The notes under the pieces were generated by a model. It was not told the origin of the DNA. It saw only the letters and a list, made by a program, of their open reading frames with translations, and ran no database searches. A program made the translations under genes and the position numbers. Below are positions 40,326 to 49,076 of a stretch of DNA of 64,000 nucleotides, piece by piece (the stretch's first letter is position 1; every line of letters starts with the position of its first letter). This DNA is from Pseudomonas sp. HS6 (GTDB lineage Bacteria > Pseudomonadota > Gammaproteobacteria > Pseudomonadales > Pseudomonadaceae). The stretch lies in assembly GCF_023375815.1 (NCBI RefSeq), contig NZ_CP067412.1, positions 3,472,001 through 3,536,000 on the forward strand. The letters are read 5' to 3'.

Positions 40326-41812
40326 GGTGCATGCTCCTCCAACAACTGACGAATGGCTGGAATCAGATCACTGGCCGCCAGCCCACGGCCGAATTTACCT
40401 TGTTGCGCCCCGGCATTGGCGTGCAGCCAGACCGCCAGGCAAGCCGCGTCGAACGCATTCATGCCCTGAGCCAGCAACGCACCGACCAGACCGGCCAGCA
40501 CATCACCGAGGCCCGCAGTGGCCATGGCCGGATGGCCCTGGTGACACAACGCCAGACGCCCGTCGGGATGAGCGATCAGGCTGCCCGCGCCCTTGAGCAC
40601 CACTACCGCTGTATATTTTTTGCTCAACGCCAGCGCCGCCGCCGGACGATCGGCCTGCACCTCGGCGGTGCTGATCTTCAGCAAACGCGCCGCCTCCCCC
40701 GGATGCGGTGTGATCACGCAATTCTTGGGCAGAGTGACGAAACCGGAGGCCAACAGATTCAACGCATCGGCATCCCATACTTGCGGCAGCGGCGCATTGG
40801 CGGCGGCCGACAGCAGCGCCCTGCCCCAACTCGCCTGTCCAAGCCCCGGGCCGACCACCAATACGGACACCTTTCCCAGCAGCCCCATCAGTTGATTGGC
40901 CGACGAAGTGCCCAACGCCATGGCTTCCGGAACCCGGCTCAATGCCGCCGGGACATGTTCTGGCCGAGTCGCCAGCGAAACCATCCCGGCTCCGCTGCGC
41001 AACGCGCTTTCAGTGCTGAGCAGAATCGCCCCGCCAAAGCCGTGATCGCCACCGATCAGCAGGACATGGCCGAAACGCCCTTTGTGCGCAGCCAATGCCC
41101 GGGCAGGCAGTCGCGGCAGATTACCGACGTTGAGCCGGCAGGCGGCGACAGCAATGTCACTGTAGGTTTCGGCAGGCGCTTGCAGATCGTTAAACAGCAG
41201 TTCACCGACGTGATCCGCCGCGTCCCCGGTCAACAGGCCGAGCTTCAGCCCGATGAAGGTCACGGTCAGGTCAGCGCACACCGCCCTGCCCAGCACATGG
41301 CCGGTATCGGCACACAAACCGGAAGGGACATCGACCGCCACCACCGGCAGACTGCTGGCATTGATGGCTGCGATGGCAGATGCATACGGCTCACGCACTT
41401 CACCGCTCAAACCGGTGCCAAGCAGCGCGTCGACAAGAATTCCGTGCAACTCACTGGAAGCAGTCCACGCAGCAATCGCAACGCCTTCGGCCACCGCTTC
41501 GGCATGTGCCAAAGCCGCATCGCCCAGCAAGCGTTGCGGGTCGACGACGGCCAGCACCTGCACCGCCCAACCCGCACGGTGGGCCATTGCAGCGATCAGA
41601 TAACCATCGCCGGCGTTGTTGCCGTGCCCGGCCAACACCGTCAATTCATTCGCAGAAGGCCATTGGCGCACCAGTTCGCGCCATGTCGCATGGGCGGCTC
41701 GCTGCATCAATTCGAAGCCCGGCGTGCCGGCAGCAATCAGCCGTGCGTCAAGCGCCCGCACCTGCGCGGCGCGGTACAGCGCGTCGGGTAATTGATCTTT
41801 AGTGTGCGGCAT
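40313..41812 (-). CDS. nnr: Bifunctional NAD(P)HX epimerase / ADP-dependent dehydratase
   Basis: 499 residues. Repairs hydrated NADH/NADPH. The N-terminal epimerase (about 1-215) has AGHGNNAGDGYLIAA. The C-terminal ribokinase-like dehydratase has LIGGDHGFGGAIL, GPGLGQA, ITPHPGEAARLL and ATAGLGDVLAGLVGAL. The ATG at 41812 begins MPHTKDQLPDALYRAAQ. The open frame extends upstream to 42694 but that part is antisense to queG and was discarded. It is first gene of the long minus-strand block and divergent from queG; a TATAAT hexamer (41841-41846, minus) may be its -10. Confidence 0.95.
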   Translation of the reverse strand: MPHTKDQLPDALYRAAQVRALDARLIAAGTPGFELMQRAAHATWRELVRQWPSANELTVLAGHGNNAGDGYLIAAMAHRAGWAVQVLAVVDPQRLLGDAALAHAEAVAEGVAIAAWTASSELHGILVDALLGTGLSGEVREPYASAIAAINASSLPVVAVDVPSGLCADTGHVLGRAVCADLTVTFIGLKLGLLTGDAADHVGELLFNDLQAPAETYSDIAVAACRLNVGNLPRLPARALAAHKGRFGHVLLIGGDHGFGGAILLSTESALRSGAGMVSLATRPEHVPAALSRVPEAMALGTSSANQLMGLLGKVSVLVVGPGLGQASWGRALLSAAANAPLPQVWDADALNLLASGFVTLPKNCVITPHPGEAARLLKISTAEVQADRPAAALALSKKYTAVVVLKGAGSLIAHPDGRLALCHQGHPAMATAGLGDVLAGLVGALLAQGMNAFDAACLAVWLHANAGAQQGKFGRGLAASDLIPAIRQLLEEHAPCLK

Positions 41813-41875
41813 GCGTCTTCGGGCTCCGATGTCTGGCAGAATTATACGCACCTCAGCTCCGGTTTCTCTCGCCTC

Positions 41876-42946
41876 ATGTCCGCCATCACCACAGATCTTC
41901 CCGCCCTCGCCCAATCCATCAAGGACTGGGGCCGCGAACTGGGCTTCCAGCAAGTCGGCATCAGCGGTCTGGACCTGGCCGAGCATGAGCAGCATCTGCA
42001 ACGCTGGCTCGAGGCCGGCTACCACGGCGAAATGGATTACATGGGCGCCCACGGCAGCAAACGCTCGCACCCCGAAGAGCTGGTGCCGGGCACCTTGCGT
42101 GTGGTGTCCCTGCGCATGGACTACCTGCCGGGCGACACGCAAATGGCGCAATTGCTGGCCAAGCCGGAAAAGGCCTACATCTCGCGTTATGCCTTGGGCC
42201 GCGATTATCACAAATTGATCCGTAAACGCGTGCAACAACTGGCGGACAAGATTCAATCCGAGATCGGCCCGTTTGGTTTCCGAGCCTTCGTCGACAGCGC
42301 GCCGGTGCTGGAAAAAGCCATCGCCGAACAGGCAGGCCTGGGCTGGATCGGCAAAAATACTCTGGTCCTCAATCGCAAGGCCGGCAGTTATTTTTTTCTC
42401 AGCGAACTGTTCGTCGACCTGCCCCTGCCGGTGGACGAACCCCACAGCACCGAGCATTGCGGACGCTGCACCGCGTGCCTCGACATCTGCCCGACCAACG
42501 CCTTCGTCGGCCCATATGTGCTGGACGCGCGACGCTGCATTTCCTACCTGACCATCGAACTGAAGAGCGCCATCCCCGAAGACCTGCGACCGCTGATCGG
42601 CAATCGGGTGTTCGGCTGCGACGATTGCCAGATCTGCTGCCCGTGGAACCGCTTCGCCCGCCCGTCCGGCGAAAGCGATTTCAAGCCACGGCACAACCTC
42701 GACAACGCCGAACTGGCGGAGCTGTTTCTGTGGGATGAAGAGAAGTTTTTGAGCAGCACTGAAGGATCGCCATTGCGGCGTGCCGGGTATGAGCGCTGGT
42801 TAAGGAATCTGGCGGTGGGGCTGGGCAATGCGCCTTCAACGATTCCGGTGCTGGAAGCGTTGAAGGCGCGACGGGATTATCCGTCAGAGCTGGTCAGGGA
42901 GCATGTGGAGTGGGCGCTGAGCCAACATTCGGCACGCGACGCTTGA
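41876..42946 (+). CDS. queG: Epoxyqueuosine reductase
   Basis: 356 residues. Cobalamin-dependent reductase that makes queuosine from epoxyqueuosine at the wobble position of tRNA. Two [4Fe-4S] clusters are supplied by HCGRCTACLDICPTNAF near residue 200 and GCDDCQICCPWNRF near residue 250, with the substrate region AIAEQAGLGWIGKNTL before them. The ATG at 41876 lacks a good ribosome site, but the upstream frame to 41792 overlaps the divergent promoter. It ends 23 bp before the stop of the convergent RHS gene, at the edge of the accessory island. Confidence 0.95.
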   Translation: MSAITTDLPALAQSIKDWGRELGFQQVGISGLDLAEHEQHLQRWLEAGYHGEMDYMGAHGSKRSHPEELVPGTLRVVSLRMDYLPGDTQMAQLLAKPEKAYISRYALGRDYHKLIRKRVQQLADKIQSEIGPFGFRAFVDSAPVLEKAIAEQAGLGWIGKNTLVLNRKAGSYFFLSELFVDLPLPVDEPHSTEHCGRCTACLDICPTNAFVGPYVLDARRCISYLTIELKSAIPEDLRPLIGNRVFGCDDCQICCPWNRFARPSGESDFKPRHNLDNAELAELFLWDEEKFLSSTEGSPLRRAGYERWLRNLAVGLGNAPSTIPVLEALKARRDYPSELVREHVEWALSQHSARDA

Positions 42947-42969
42947 CGCGGTTGTAATCCACGAATCGG

Positions 42970-45900
42970 TTACCATGCGGGATCATGCGATCCGATCTGT
43001 TTTATGATGACGTGTCGGATGTCATTGTTGGTCAGGAAAAACACACGATGCTCTTGTGACAATCGAGTATGAGCGTGCTCGTAGCCTTTGAATGGCCTGG
43101 CATTGGCATAATTGGGATAAGGATCGTATTTGCTCCCGGGATAGTTTTTCGAAGCGTCGATCGGCGATTTATTGTTGGTCGCGATATCGACTCTGAACTC
43201 CTCATATTTAGCCCTTGGAACATTGCCCAGTCTGCCATTGGGAAGGTAATCGTTCGCTGCGTAGTCCTCGGTCAAAGTCCAGCGTGGAGGGGGGGCTGGC
43301 GGTTCTGCATTCCTTGCGCCAGTCGCTCCGGTCTTCTTGCCTTTTTTGTAGTATTCAATGACCGGCTCATCGGCAAGTCCATTGAAGTTTTTGCCCAGCA
43401 TCCGCCCACCCCGCGTGATGATTTGCCGGGCAGCCAACCAGCCCGCCCCCGCCGAAGCCAAGCCCAGTCCCAGGCTGATCCAGCCGAGTATCGATGCCGC
43501 TTCTGACCCTGGAGCCCGTTCATTGACCAGCTCTCCGGCAATACCCGTCACCCCCGAGGCGATGCCCAGCCCCATGGCGAGCAACGCCAGAGGTGTCGCG
43601 CCCCCCAAGGTCACAATACTCGCGGCAATTCCGACAACCCCCAATGCGATACCGACAATCGACTGCCATGAAAAATGCCCGGTGGGGTCTACACGATTGA
43701 CCGGGTCCCCCAGGCAATATGCGTAGGCATTCAAGCCACCAGCACCGAACGGACTCAGGCTGTCGGGAGACAGAAAACGCATCAGCGTCGGACTGTAGGC
43801 CCTGTAGCCGCTGCCCAGCAGGTAGAGACCGGTGACTGGATCGAGCTGTTCGCCGCTGAAGCCCGGCAGACTGAAGAATCCGCCTTCGGCTTCCCGATGC
43901 CCATACGGGCTATAGGCGATGTCTGCAAGCTGGCCATTCTGCAGTAGCGTCAGCACACTTTGTTGCTGATCCGTGCCGAACATCCGCCCGCCTGCATCCA
44001 GTCCGCCTTGGCGCTGTCCCAACAGCAGGCCTCCATGTCGCACGACACTGCGCGAATCGCCGCAACGTACTTCGTTGATGACGCGACCGCAGTGATAGTA
44101 ACGTTGAGTATCCGCACTGCCGGGTTGCGACAGCTCGACCAGGCGGTCGAAACCGTCGTAGTGGTGACCCCGCACCACTTGTCCTTGCGCATTGCTGACC
44201 CCCATCAGCCGTCCAAGCGCGTCGTACGCCAGCATGCGACCCTGGTCATCCTTGATCATCCGCCCATTGGCGTCATATTGCAGGGTGACCGGTTGCGGAT
44301 AATCCGCGTGGGAATGACTGACCTCCGTGAGCTGAGCGGGATCGATCACGCTGTAGCTGAACGTCGTCAGATTGACACCCTGAGGGAATCGGGTTTGCAG
44401 TGTGAGGATGTTGTCCAGCGCATCGAAGGTGAACGTCTGCTCGACGATTTCCTTGCCATAGGGATCCCGTGGCCGCTGCGAACCTTCGCACGCGTAATGA
44501 CTCAGTCGCCCGCGCACGTCATAAGCGAAGTGCTCATCGCGCAGTACTTGAATACCGCGCTTCAGGACTTTCTGCGCCAGCTTGCCGGACGGGGTGTAGC
44601 TCGACGTCAGCGTCTGGCTCTCCAGGCCTTCGACTTCAAATCGACGGGTGGTTTCACGCCCGATATCGTCATAGGCCAGATGGGTCTTCATGCGCTGGGT
44701 TGTCGATGCATCCCAGGCATCGACCCGCTCCAGCAGACCTGCGGCGTTGTAGGCGTATTCGGCCCGCAAAGTGCCGTGGGTGAAAGCGGCCTTGCGCCCC
44801 CATTTGTCATATTCGGTCTTGTGTTCGTTACCCTGTCCATCAATGAAGGCCAGCGGCCGGCCACCGAGCGACCAGGTATGGGACGTCGTCTGGCGGTGCT
44901 CACCGTACACAGTCATTTCGGACTTCAAGCGCCCGGAAGGGTAATAGTCGAAACGATGTTCGCGCCCCTGCTCGTTGCAGGTTTCAGGCTTGCCATGCAC
45001 AGCGTCATAGGTGACGAGGGAGAGCAGTCCGTCGGCCTTGCGCTCGACCACCCGGCCGCCGAGCCCCTGAGGCCGGGCGAATTCGACCTTTTTCCCGTCA
45101 GCGCCCATTTGCCATTTGGCCAGGCTGGAACCCGTTTCATAGCTCGTTGTGGAGGTACGACCACCGACCGAACTTGCAGTCAGGCGACCCAGTCCGTCGA
45201 ATACCTGGCGACCCAGCTCCAGATCGCCAGCCTTGATCCTTACCGGCAACTCTTCGGCGCTGTGATCGGCATATTCAGTCTCGACCGCATGCCCATCCGG
45301 CAACTCGCTGCGAATCAATCGATCAAAAACGTCGTATCGGTAAAAGGTCTTGTTGCCGTCCGGATCGGTCTGACTGTGGGTTCTGCCGTACCCGTCATGT
45401 TCAAAGAACGACTTGCCCAGGCTCGTACCCTTCTGGTCGAGCATCTCAATACTTTTCGGCTTGCCGAAAGCATTGAAAAGCGTCACGGCCTTCCCCATTC
45501 CCTCCTGCCACTGCGTCTCCTGGAGCGAGACTGGATCGACCTCGCGATGCTCTACGCGACCGTCGGCATAGTGCATTTGCTTGACCTGCCCCCAACTGTC
45601 ATAGACCAGTCGAGTACGGGCCGGACAGGCAATGCCGCCCCACCAGTCTGTGCGCGTCTCCTCCACCCGATGCCCCGCCTTGTCATGAAGTGCGGAGTAG
45701 ACCGCGCGCATCAGACTTTCTTGCGGCACTGCCTCATCGGCGTGATCGCAATCAAGCTCCTGGATGCCGATCACACGCCCCAACCCGTCGTAACTGACTC
45801 TTTGGACGCCCCCCGCCGGGTCCGTGACCGTCATTGTTGCGGGCGATGCACCGCCTGCAATCTGATAGCCCCAGGTCGTCGAGACGGCGTTGGCGGTGTT

Positions 45901-47706
45901 CGGGAAGAGGGTCTTGCTCAGGCAGCGGCCAATGGCGTCGTACTCGTAATCGACTCGATCAGCGTCCGCCCCGGTTTCGGACATTTTCAATCCACTGAGT
46001 GTCGAGAGGACTTGCCTGGTGGTTTGCTGGGCATTGTCGAACCCATGAACGGTAGTGGTCAGATGAAGGCGAGTCCCCTCCAGTCGATAGGTAAATGCCG
46101 AACGGGTGGTCAGTTCGTTCCGAATGGCGCGTTGCTCTTGCAAGGCGCCATGCCTGAGGGGATCCGCGGGTGTATCGAAGTATCGATACTCGACTTTCGA
46201 ACGAAGGATCTCGTTGCCCTCCACTTTCTCGAAAAACTGCTCTTCGACAATCACAACGCTTGCCAGCGACGCCCCCTGTAGGGGCGAGTGCAGGGCATAT
46301 CGAAAACGGGTGCAAGTCGAAGCCCCGCCACCGTAGGCGGCCACGACCGTTCGTTGTTTCTCGAACCGCACAAAACCGAAAGGATCCGCCGGGCAATCCG
46401 CCTCCCCGGCCGATGGATAAAATTCGGACAGCGTCGTGACACCGTCGGGTCCCACCTGCCTGAGCAGGTTGCCCACCGAATCGAACTCGGTGACCGATGT
46501 TTCCTGACGCAGCTTTTTGGTGAGGCGGTTCTCGTACTTCAGAGTCTGGGTCCGGGGCAGGCGAAACTGCGCCGGTTGTTCGTTGAAAGATTTTCCTGGC
46601 GCAAGGTGATACTCGGTGCTTTGCGAAGTCACCGCTTCCCCACACGTCGTGACCTGCTCCACTAACAAGTGAAACTTGTTGAATGTCCGCTTGATGTGAC
46701 TGTGTACCTTGGCGTCGACCAACAAACGCTCCTCGGACACATACCGGTAATTCCAGGGTGCAGAGTAGAGCGGATCGCCATCGTGGGACGACTCCACCGT
46801 CAAGCCATGCCCAAGAAAGTTACGATCCGAAAACGTGTAAGTCTTGCTCACCTTCGGTTGCCCGTGCCCGGGATAAATATCATGGGACATCACATGGGGC
46901 AGCGTCACTGTCGCAGCAGATTCGCCGGAAGGCAGCAGATGACCTTGCTCCTTGTAGCGAATGATTTCGACGGCCCCCAGCGGCGTCACGACCCGTTTCA
47001 GGTAACCGATTTCATCGATGAGCGAATATTCGAGCTCCCAGCCCCTGCCCTCGGGCAGACTGATCGCAACAACCCGATCATTACTGTTGAGCGTCATGGT
47101 GAAGTCGGCTCTGGATGTCGCGTCCGGGTTCTGAATCAACGTGACCTGCGTTGCCTTGCGTGTGATTTTCAGCAACGTTCGTTGGTCATCTTTGACCTCG
47201 ATCAGCTCCGGGTATTGATTGACCACTTTGTAAATCAACGTGATGGCCACGCCGTTGGCTGCCACGATCCGGGTAGGAACGGCGACTGAGCTGCCACCCT
47301 GCACCGTCAGTTCCTCCCGATGCCCGTCCTTGTAACGAACATCAAAGCGCCCAGTAGCAGTTTTCACGACCTTGACGCTTTCCAGCTTCATTTCCCTGAA
47401 CTGAAGACCCATGGCCGTTTCGACGGCCTTGTAACGCTCGCCTCCGGACAAGGTCATCATCTTGCTGATTGTGTCGTAATGGGTCGTGGCCAGCGACCAG
47501 CCCAAACCGTAGCCGGTGTTTCGGCTATCGAGTGGATTGAAACTCAGAGCAAGTCCGAACGAAGGCCCGTTGAGGTCCGCAGAGCGGGCAGTGCCCAAAG
47601 ATAAAGAACAGGTATACAAGCCAGTACGAGGATCAACACCGCCCCTCACAAACTCGCCAAAATTGAATGCATTGGAATGCACAGAGCCCGGAGAAGGGTT
47701 CTCCAT
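42970..47706 (-). CDS. RHS-repeat protein with variable C-terminal toxin-like domain
   Basis: 1578 residues. The first 450 or so form a beta-rich front part (opening MENPSPGSVHSNAFNFGEFV) without a signal peptide or PAAR domain. Many RHS/YD repeats follow, with motifs such as YDALGRLMGV and YDANGRMIKD, ending in the conserved core DPVNRVDPTG at about 1335-1344. The next 234 residues are the variable tip: glycine-rich hydrophobic helices (about 1350-1427), a charged linker with GKKTGATGARN, and a final domain of about 100 residues ending RVFFLTNNDIRHVIIKQIG then SHDPAW. That end resembles the last strands of RelE/YoeB-type ribonucleases, an inference by eye. AAGGA lies eight bases before the ATG. 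No gene lies between its stop and convergent queG, so a linked immunity gene is missing. Confidence 0.9.
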   Translation of the reverse strand: MENPSPGSVHSNAFNFGEFVRGGVDPRTGLYTCSLSLGTARSADLNGPSFGLALSFNPLDSRNTGYGLGWSLATTHYDTISKMMTLSGGERYKAVETAMGLQFREMKLESVKVVKTATGRFDVRYKDGHREELTVQGGSSVAVPTRIVAANGVAITLIYKVVNQYPELIEVKDDQRTLLKITRKATQVTLIQNPDATSRADFTMTLNSNDRVVAISLPEGRGWELEYSLIDEIGYLKRVVTPLGAVEIIRYKEQGHLLPSGESAATVTLPHVMSHDIYPGHGQPKVSKTYTFSDRNFLGHGLTVESSHDGDPLYSAPWNYRYVSEERLLVDAKVHSHIKRTFNKFHLLVEQVTTCGEAVTSQSTEYHLAPGKSFNEQPAQFRLPRTQTLKYENRLTKKLRQETSVTEFDSVGNLLRQVGPDGVTTLSEFYPSAGEADCPADPFGFVRFEKQRTVVAAYGGGASTCTRFRYALHSPLQGASLASVVIVEEQFFEKVEGNEILRSKVEYRYFDTPADPLRHGALQEQRAIRNELTTRSAFTYRLEGTRLHLTTTVHGFDNAQQTTRQVLSTLSGLKMSETGADADRVDYEYDAIGRCLSKTLFPNTANAVSTTWGYQIAGGASPATMTVTDPAGGVQRVSYDGLGRVIGIQELDCDHADEAVPQESLMRAVYSALHDKAGHRVEETRTDWWGGIACPARTRLVYDSWGQVKQMHYADGRVEHREVDPVSLQETQWQEGMGKAVTLFNAFGKPKSIEMLDQKGTSLGKSFFEHDGYGRTHSQTDPDGNKTFYRYDVFDRLIRSELPDGHAVETEYADHSAEELPVRIKAGDLELGRQVFDGLGRLTASSVGGRTSTTSYETGSSLAKWQMGADGKKVEFARPQGLGGRVVERKADGLLSLVTYDAVHGKPETCNEQGREHRFDYYPSGRLKSEMTVYGEHRQTTSHTWSLGGRPLAFIDGQGNEHKTEYDKWGRKAAFTHGTLRAEYAYNAAGLLERVDAWDASTTQRMKTHLAYDDIGRETTRRFEVEGLESQTLTSSYTPSGKLAQKVLKRGIQVLRDEHFAYDVRGRLSHYACEGSQRPRDPYGKEIVEQTFTFDALDNILTLQTRFPQGVNLTTFSYSVIDPAQLTEVSHSHADYPQPVTLQYDANGRMIKDDQGRMLAYDALGRLMGVSNAQGQVVRGHHYDGFDRLVELSQPGSADTQRYYHCGRVINEVRCGDSRSVVRHGGLLLGQRQGGLDAGGRMFGTDQQQSVLTLLQNGQLADIAYSPYGHREAEGGFFSLPGFSGEQLDPVTGLYLLGSGYRAYSPTLMRFLSPDSLSPFGAGGLNAYAYCLGDPVNRVDPTGHFSWQSIVGIALGVVGIAASIVTLGGATPLALLAMGLGIASGVTGIAGELVNERAPGSEAASILGWISLGLGLASAGAGWLAARQIITRGGRMLGKNFNGLADEPVIEYYKKGKKTGATGARNAEPPAPPPRWTLTEDYAANDYLPNGRLGNVPRAKYEEFRVDIATNNKSPIDASKNYPGSKYDPYPNYANARPFKGYEHAHTRLSQEHRVFFLTNNDIRHVIIKQIGSHDPAW

Positions 47707-47814
47707 ATACAGCTTCCTTATTGTGCCTGGAAATAATAAACAACGAACTGCGAAGCGAAGCTCCGCAGCATCGAAACAATGACGATCAGGCTCGCTAAAA
47801 CATTCGAGGAGAAA

Positions 47815-48765
47815 TCAAGCCAACTTGAATGAACGACCAGAAAGATTCGGTTTTATTTGAATCCAATGCGCAGTGCCAAACTCATCGAACACGGTCAGTG
47901 CAAAGTCCTGATCCTGTACCCGCTGATGCTGATAGTCGGGAGAGAGATAACTCAATACCGTCAGCTTACCCGGCTGCTGGTTAACGGGTGTCCCGACATA
48001 TCCCTTGGGCCCGCGAATGGTTGCACTGACGCCATAGACAGGTGCCATATAACCGCAATAAGTTCTTCCGCCAGAATGGGAGTCGTCGATATTTCCGGAA
48101 GCAAAGAACAGCGTTGCGTCATCGTCATCCTTTTGCACCTTGGTGCTGGCCCATTCCAGTAGATGAATAGAGCGCTGGCCTGCATTAAGCCCCAGGTTAT
48201 ACCGATGAATGGCATCGAAACGATCAACGATCCTCTCACTGACCTTTTCCAGGGAAAAGTGGCTCAACGGGTACTGGACCGGTGATATCGCCTCCAGTGT
48301 TACGCTGCTGTCGCCCCCGCTCGATTGACCGTTACTTCGAATCACTTCGTCACCCAGGGTGATCTCGGCGGCAATCTGCAGTGAGCCCGGCTTGGTGCTG
48401 GTGACCCAGAACTCATAGACCTGAAGGGGGTCGGCAGGATCGGTAATGCGGTTATGACTAGTCGGCACCAGAGCAGTGGCCCGAGCGATACCGCCCGACA
48501 TGTCATGGGCGTAACGATTTTCCCGGGTCTCGACTTTCCAGTCGCCCGAAAGTGGCCGCGCACCGTTATAGGAAATGAGGCGAAGCGTCTGCAAGGCGCG
48601 GTGACCATGCAGAGACACTTCATTAGCCTGCGCGTCGCCACCCGAAACCAGTACCAGTACCCGCACTTGCATCCGGCCGTTGGCGTAGAGCTGTTTATGG
48701 CGAAGTGTGGGTGCCGAATCAAACTTAACCTCGAGCCTCTGAACACTGACTACATCTTCAAACAT
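47815..48765 (-). CDS. Unrecognised accessory protein P1, paralogue of P2
   Basis: 316 residues with no family I recognise, no signal peptide and no membrane segment. It is clearly related to the protein at 50803-51825: shared blocks include NGRMQVRVLVLVSG (NGRMQVKVQVLVSG in P2), EFWVTS, VIRSNG, SSVTLEA, YNLGLNAGQ and the end FDEFGTAHWIQI with a final RSF.L. Alternating hydrophobic patterns suggest a beta-sandwich. The ATG at 48765 overlaps the TAA of the small hydrophobic frame by one base (TAATG) and has GGGA nine bases upstream; an in-frame TTG at 48786 is less likely. It precedes the RHS gene by 108 bp. It may be a secreted, structural or adaptor component of the RHS system. Confidence 0.82.
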   Translation of the reverse strand: MFEDVVSVQRLEVKFDSAPTLRHKQLYANGRMQVRVLVLVSGGDAQANEVSLHGHRALQTLRLISYNGARPLSGDWKVETRENRYAHDMSGGIARATALVPTSHNRITDPADPLQVYEFWVTSTKPGSLQIAAEITLGDEVIRSNGQSSGGDSSVTLEAISPVQYPLSHFSLEKVSERIVDRFDAIHRYNLGLNAGQRSIHLLEWASTKVQKDDDDATLFFASGNIDDSHSGGRTYCGYMAPVYGVSATIRGPKGYVGTPVNQQPGKLTVLSYLSPDYQHQRVQDQDFALTVFDEFGTAHWIQIKPNLSGRSFKLA

Positions 48766-48962
48766 TACAAAAATTCCCACATGCAAATATTCAACAAACC
48801 CACATCAAAACAAACGGGGCGCAGCCAAATATTAAACACATCAGCAAATCCTATAACAGCACCAATACCTGACAACATGTAAACAAAGAACCCACCCAGA
48901 ACAACTTGAAACATCGAATATGAATTCAAGCCATCCAAAGCCTTGAACAGAACCCCCAACAC
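48765..48962 (-). CDS. Candidate small hydrophobic protein coupled to P1
   Basis: 65 residues from a GTG at 48962, with GTGGG six bases upstream. The sequence has one strong membrane segment (MFQVVLGGFFVYMLSGIGAV) and a second weaker hydrophobic stretch near the end. Its TAA stop overlaps the P1 ATG (TAATG), the pattern of translational coupling. Base composition is markedly more AT-rich than the neighbours, suggesting separate origin. An internal ATG at residue 17 could also be the start. I do not recognise it; a holin-like or membrane-anchoring role is only a guess, and a non-coding leader is possible. Confidence 0.42.
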   Translation of the reverse strand: MLGVLFKALDGLNSYSMFQVVLGGFFVYMLSGIGAVIGFADVFNIWLRPVCFDVGLLNICMWEFL

Positions 48963-49076
48963 AAGAAACCCACCCCTTCAAAGCCAGTCAGACAAAGAAG
49001 AAAGTGGGCCACATGCTTTTTTATATTCAGACCTCGTTACAAACCAACGAGCAAGTTTTTATTTCCTGTCCCGTGT
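48963..49076. other. AT-rich gap in the island
   Basis: Between the LRR gene and the small hydrophobic frame. No terminator, promoter or repeat was recognised. Together with the hydrophobic frame it forms a 311-bp low-GC patch inside otherwise GC-rich sequence. Confidence 0.5.

Noticed and set aside
41813..42694. N-terminal extension of the nnr frame by 294 codons
   Set aside because: It runs antisense through queG. The Nnr family starts at MPHTKDQLPD, and the extension resembles no domain.
42947..42969. Immunity gene downstream of the RHS tip
   Set aside because: Only 23 bp lie between the RHS stop and the convergent queG stop, and no minus-strand frame other than shadows follows.
43960..46281. 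773-residue plus-strand frame inside the RHS gene
   Set aside because: Antisense to the RHS coding sequence whose repeats are unmistakable. An immunity role was considered, but position, size and composition do not support it.
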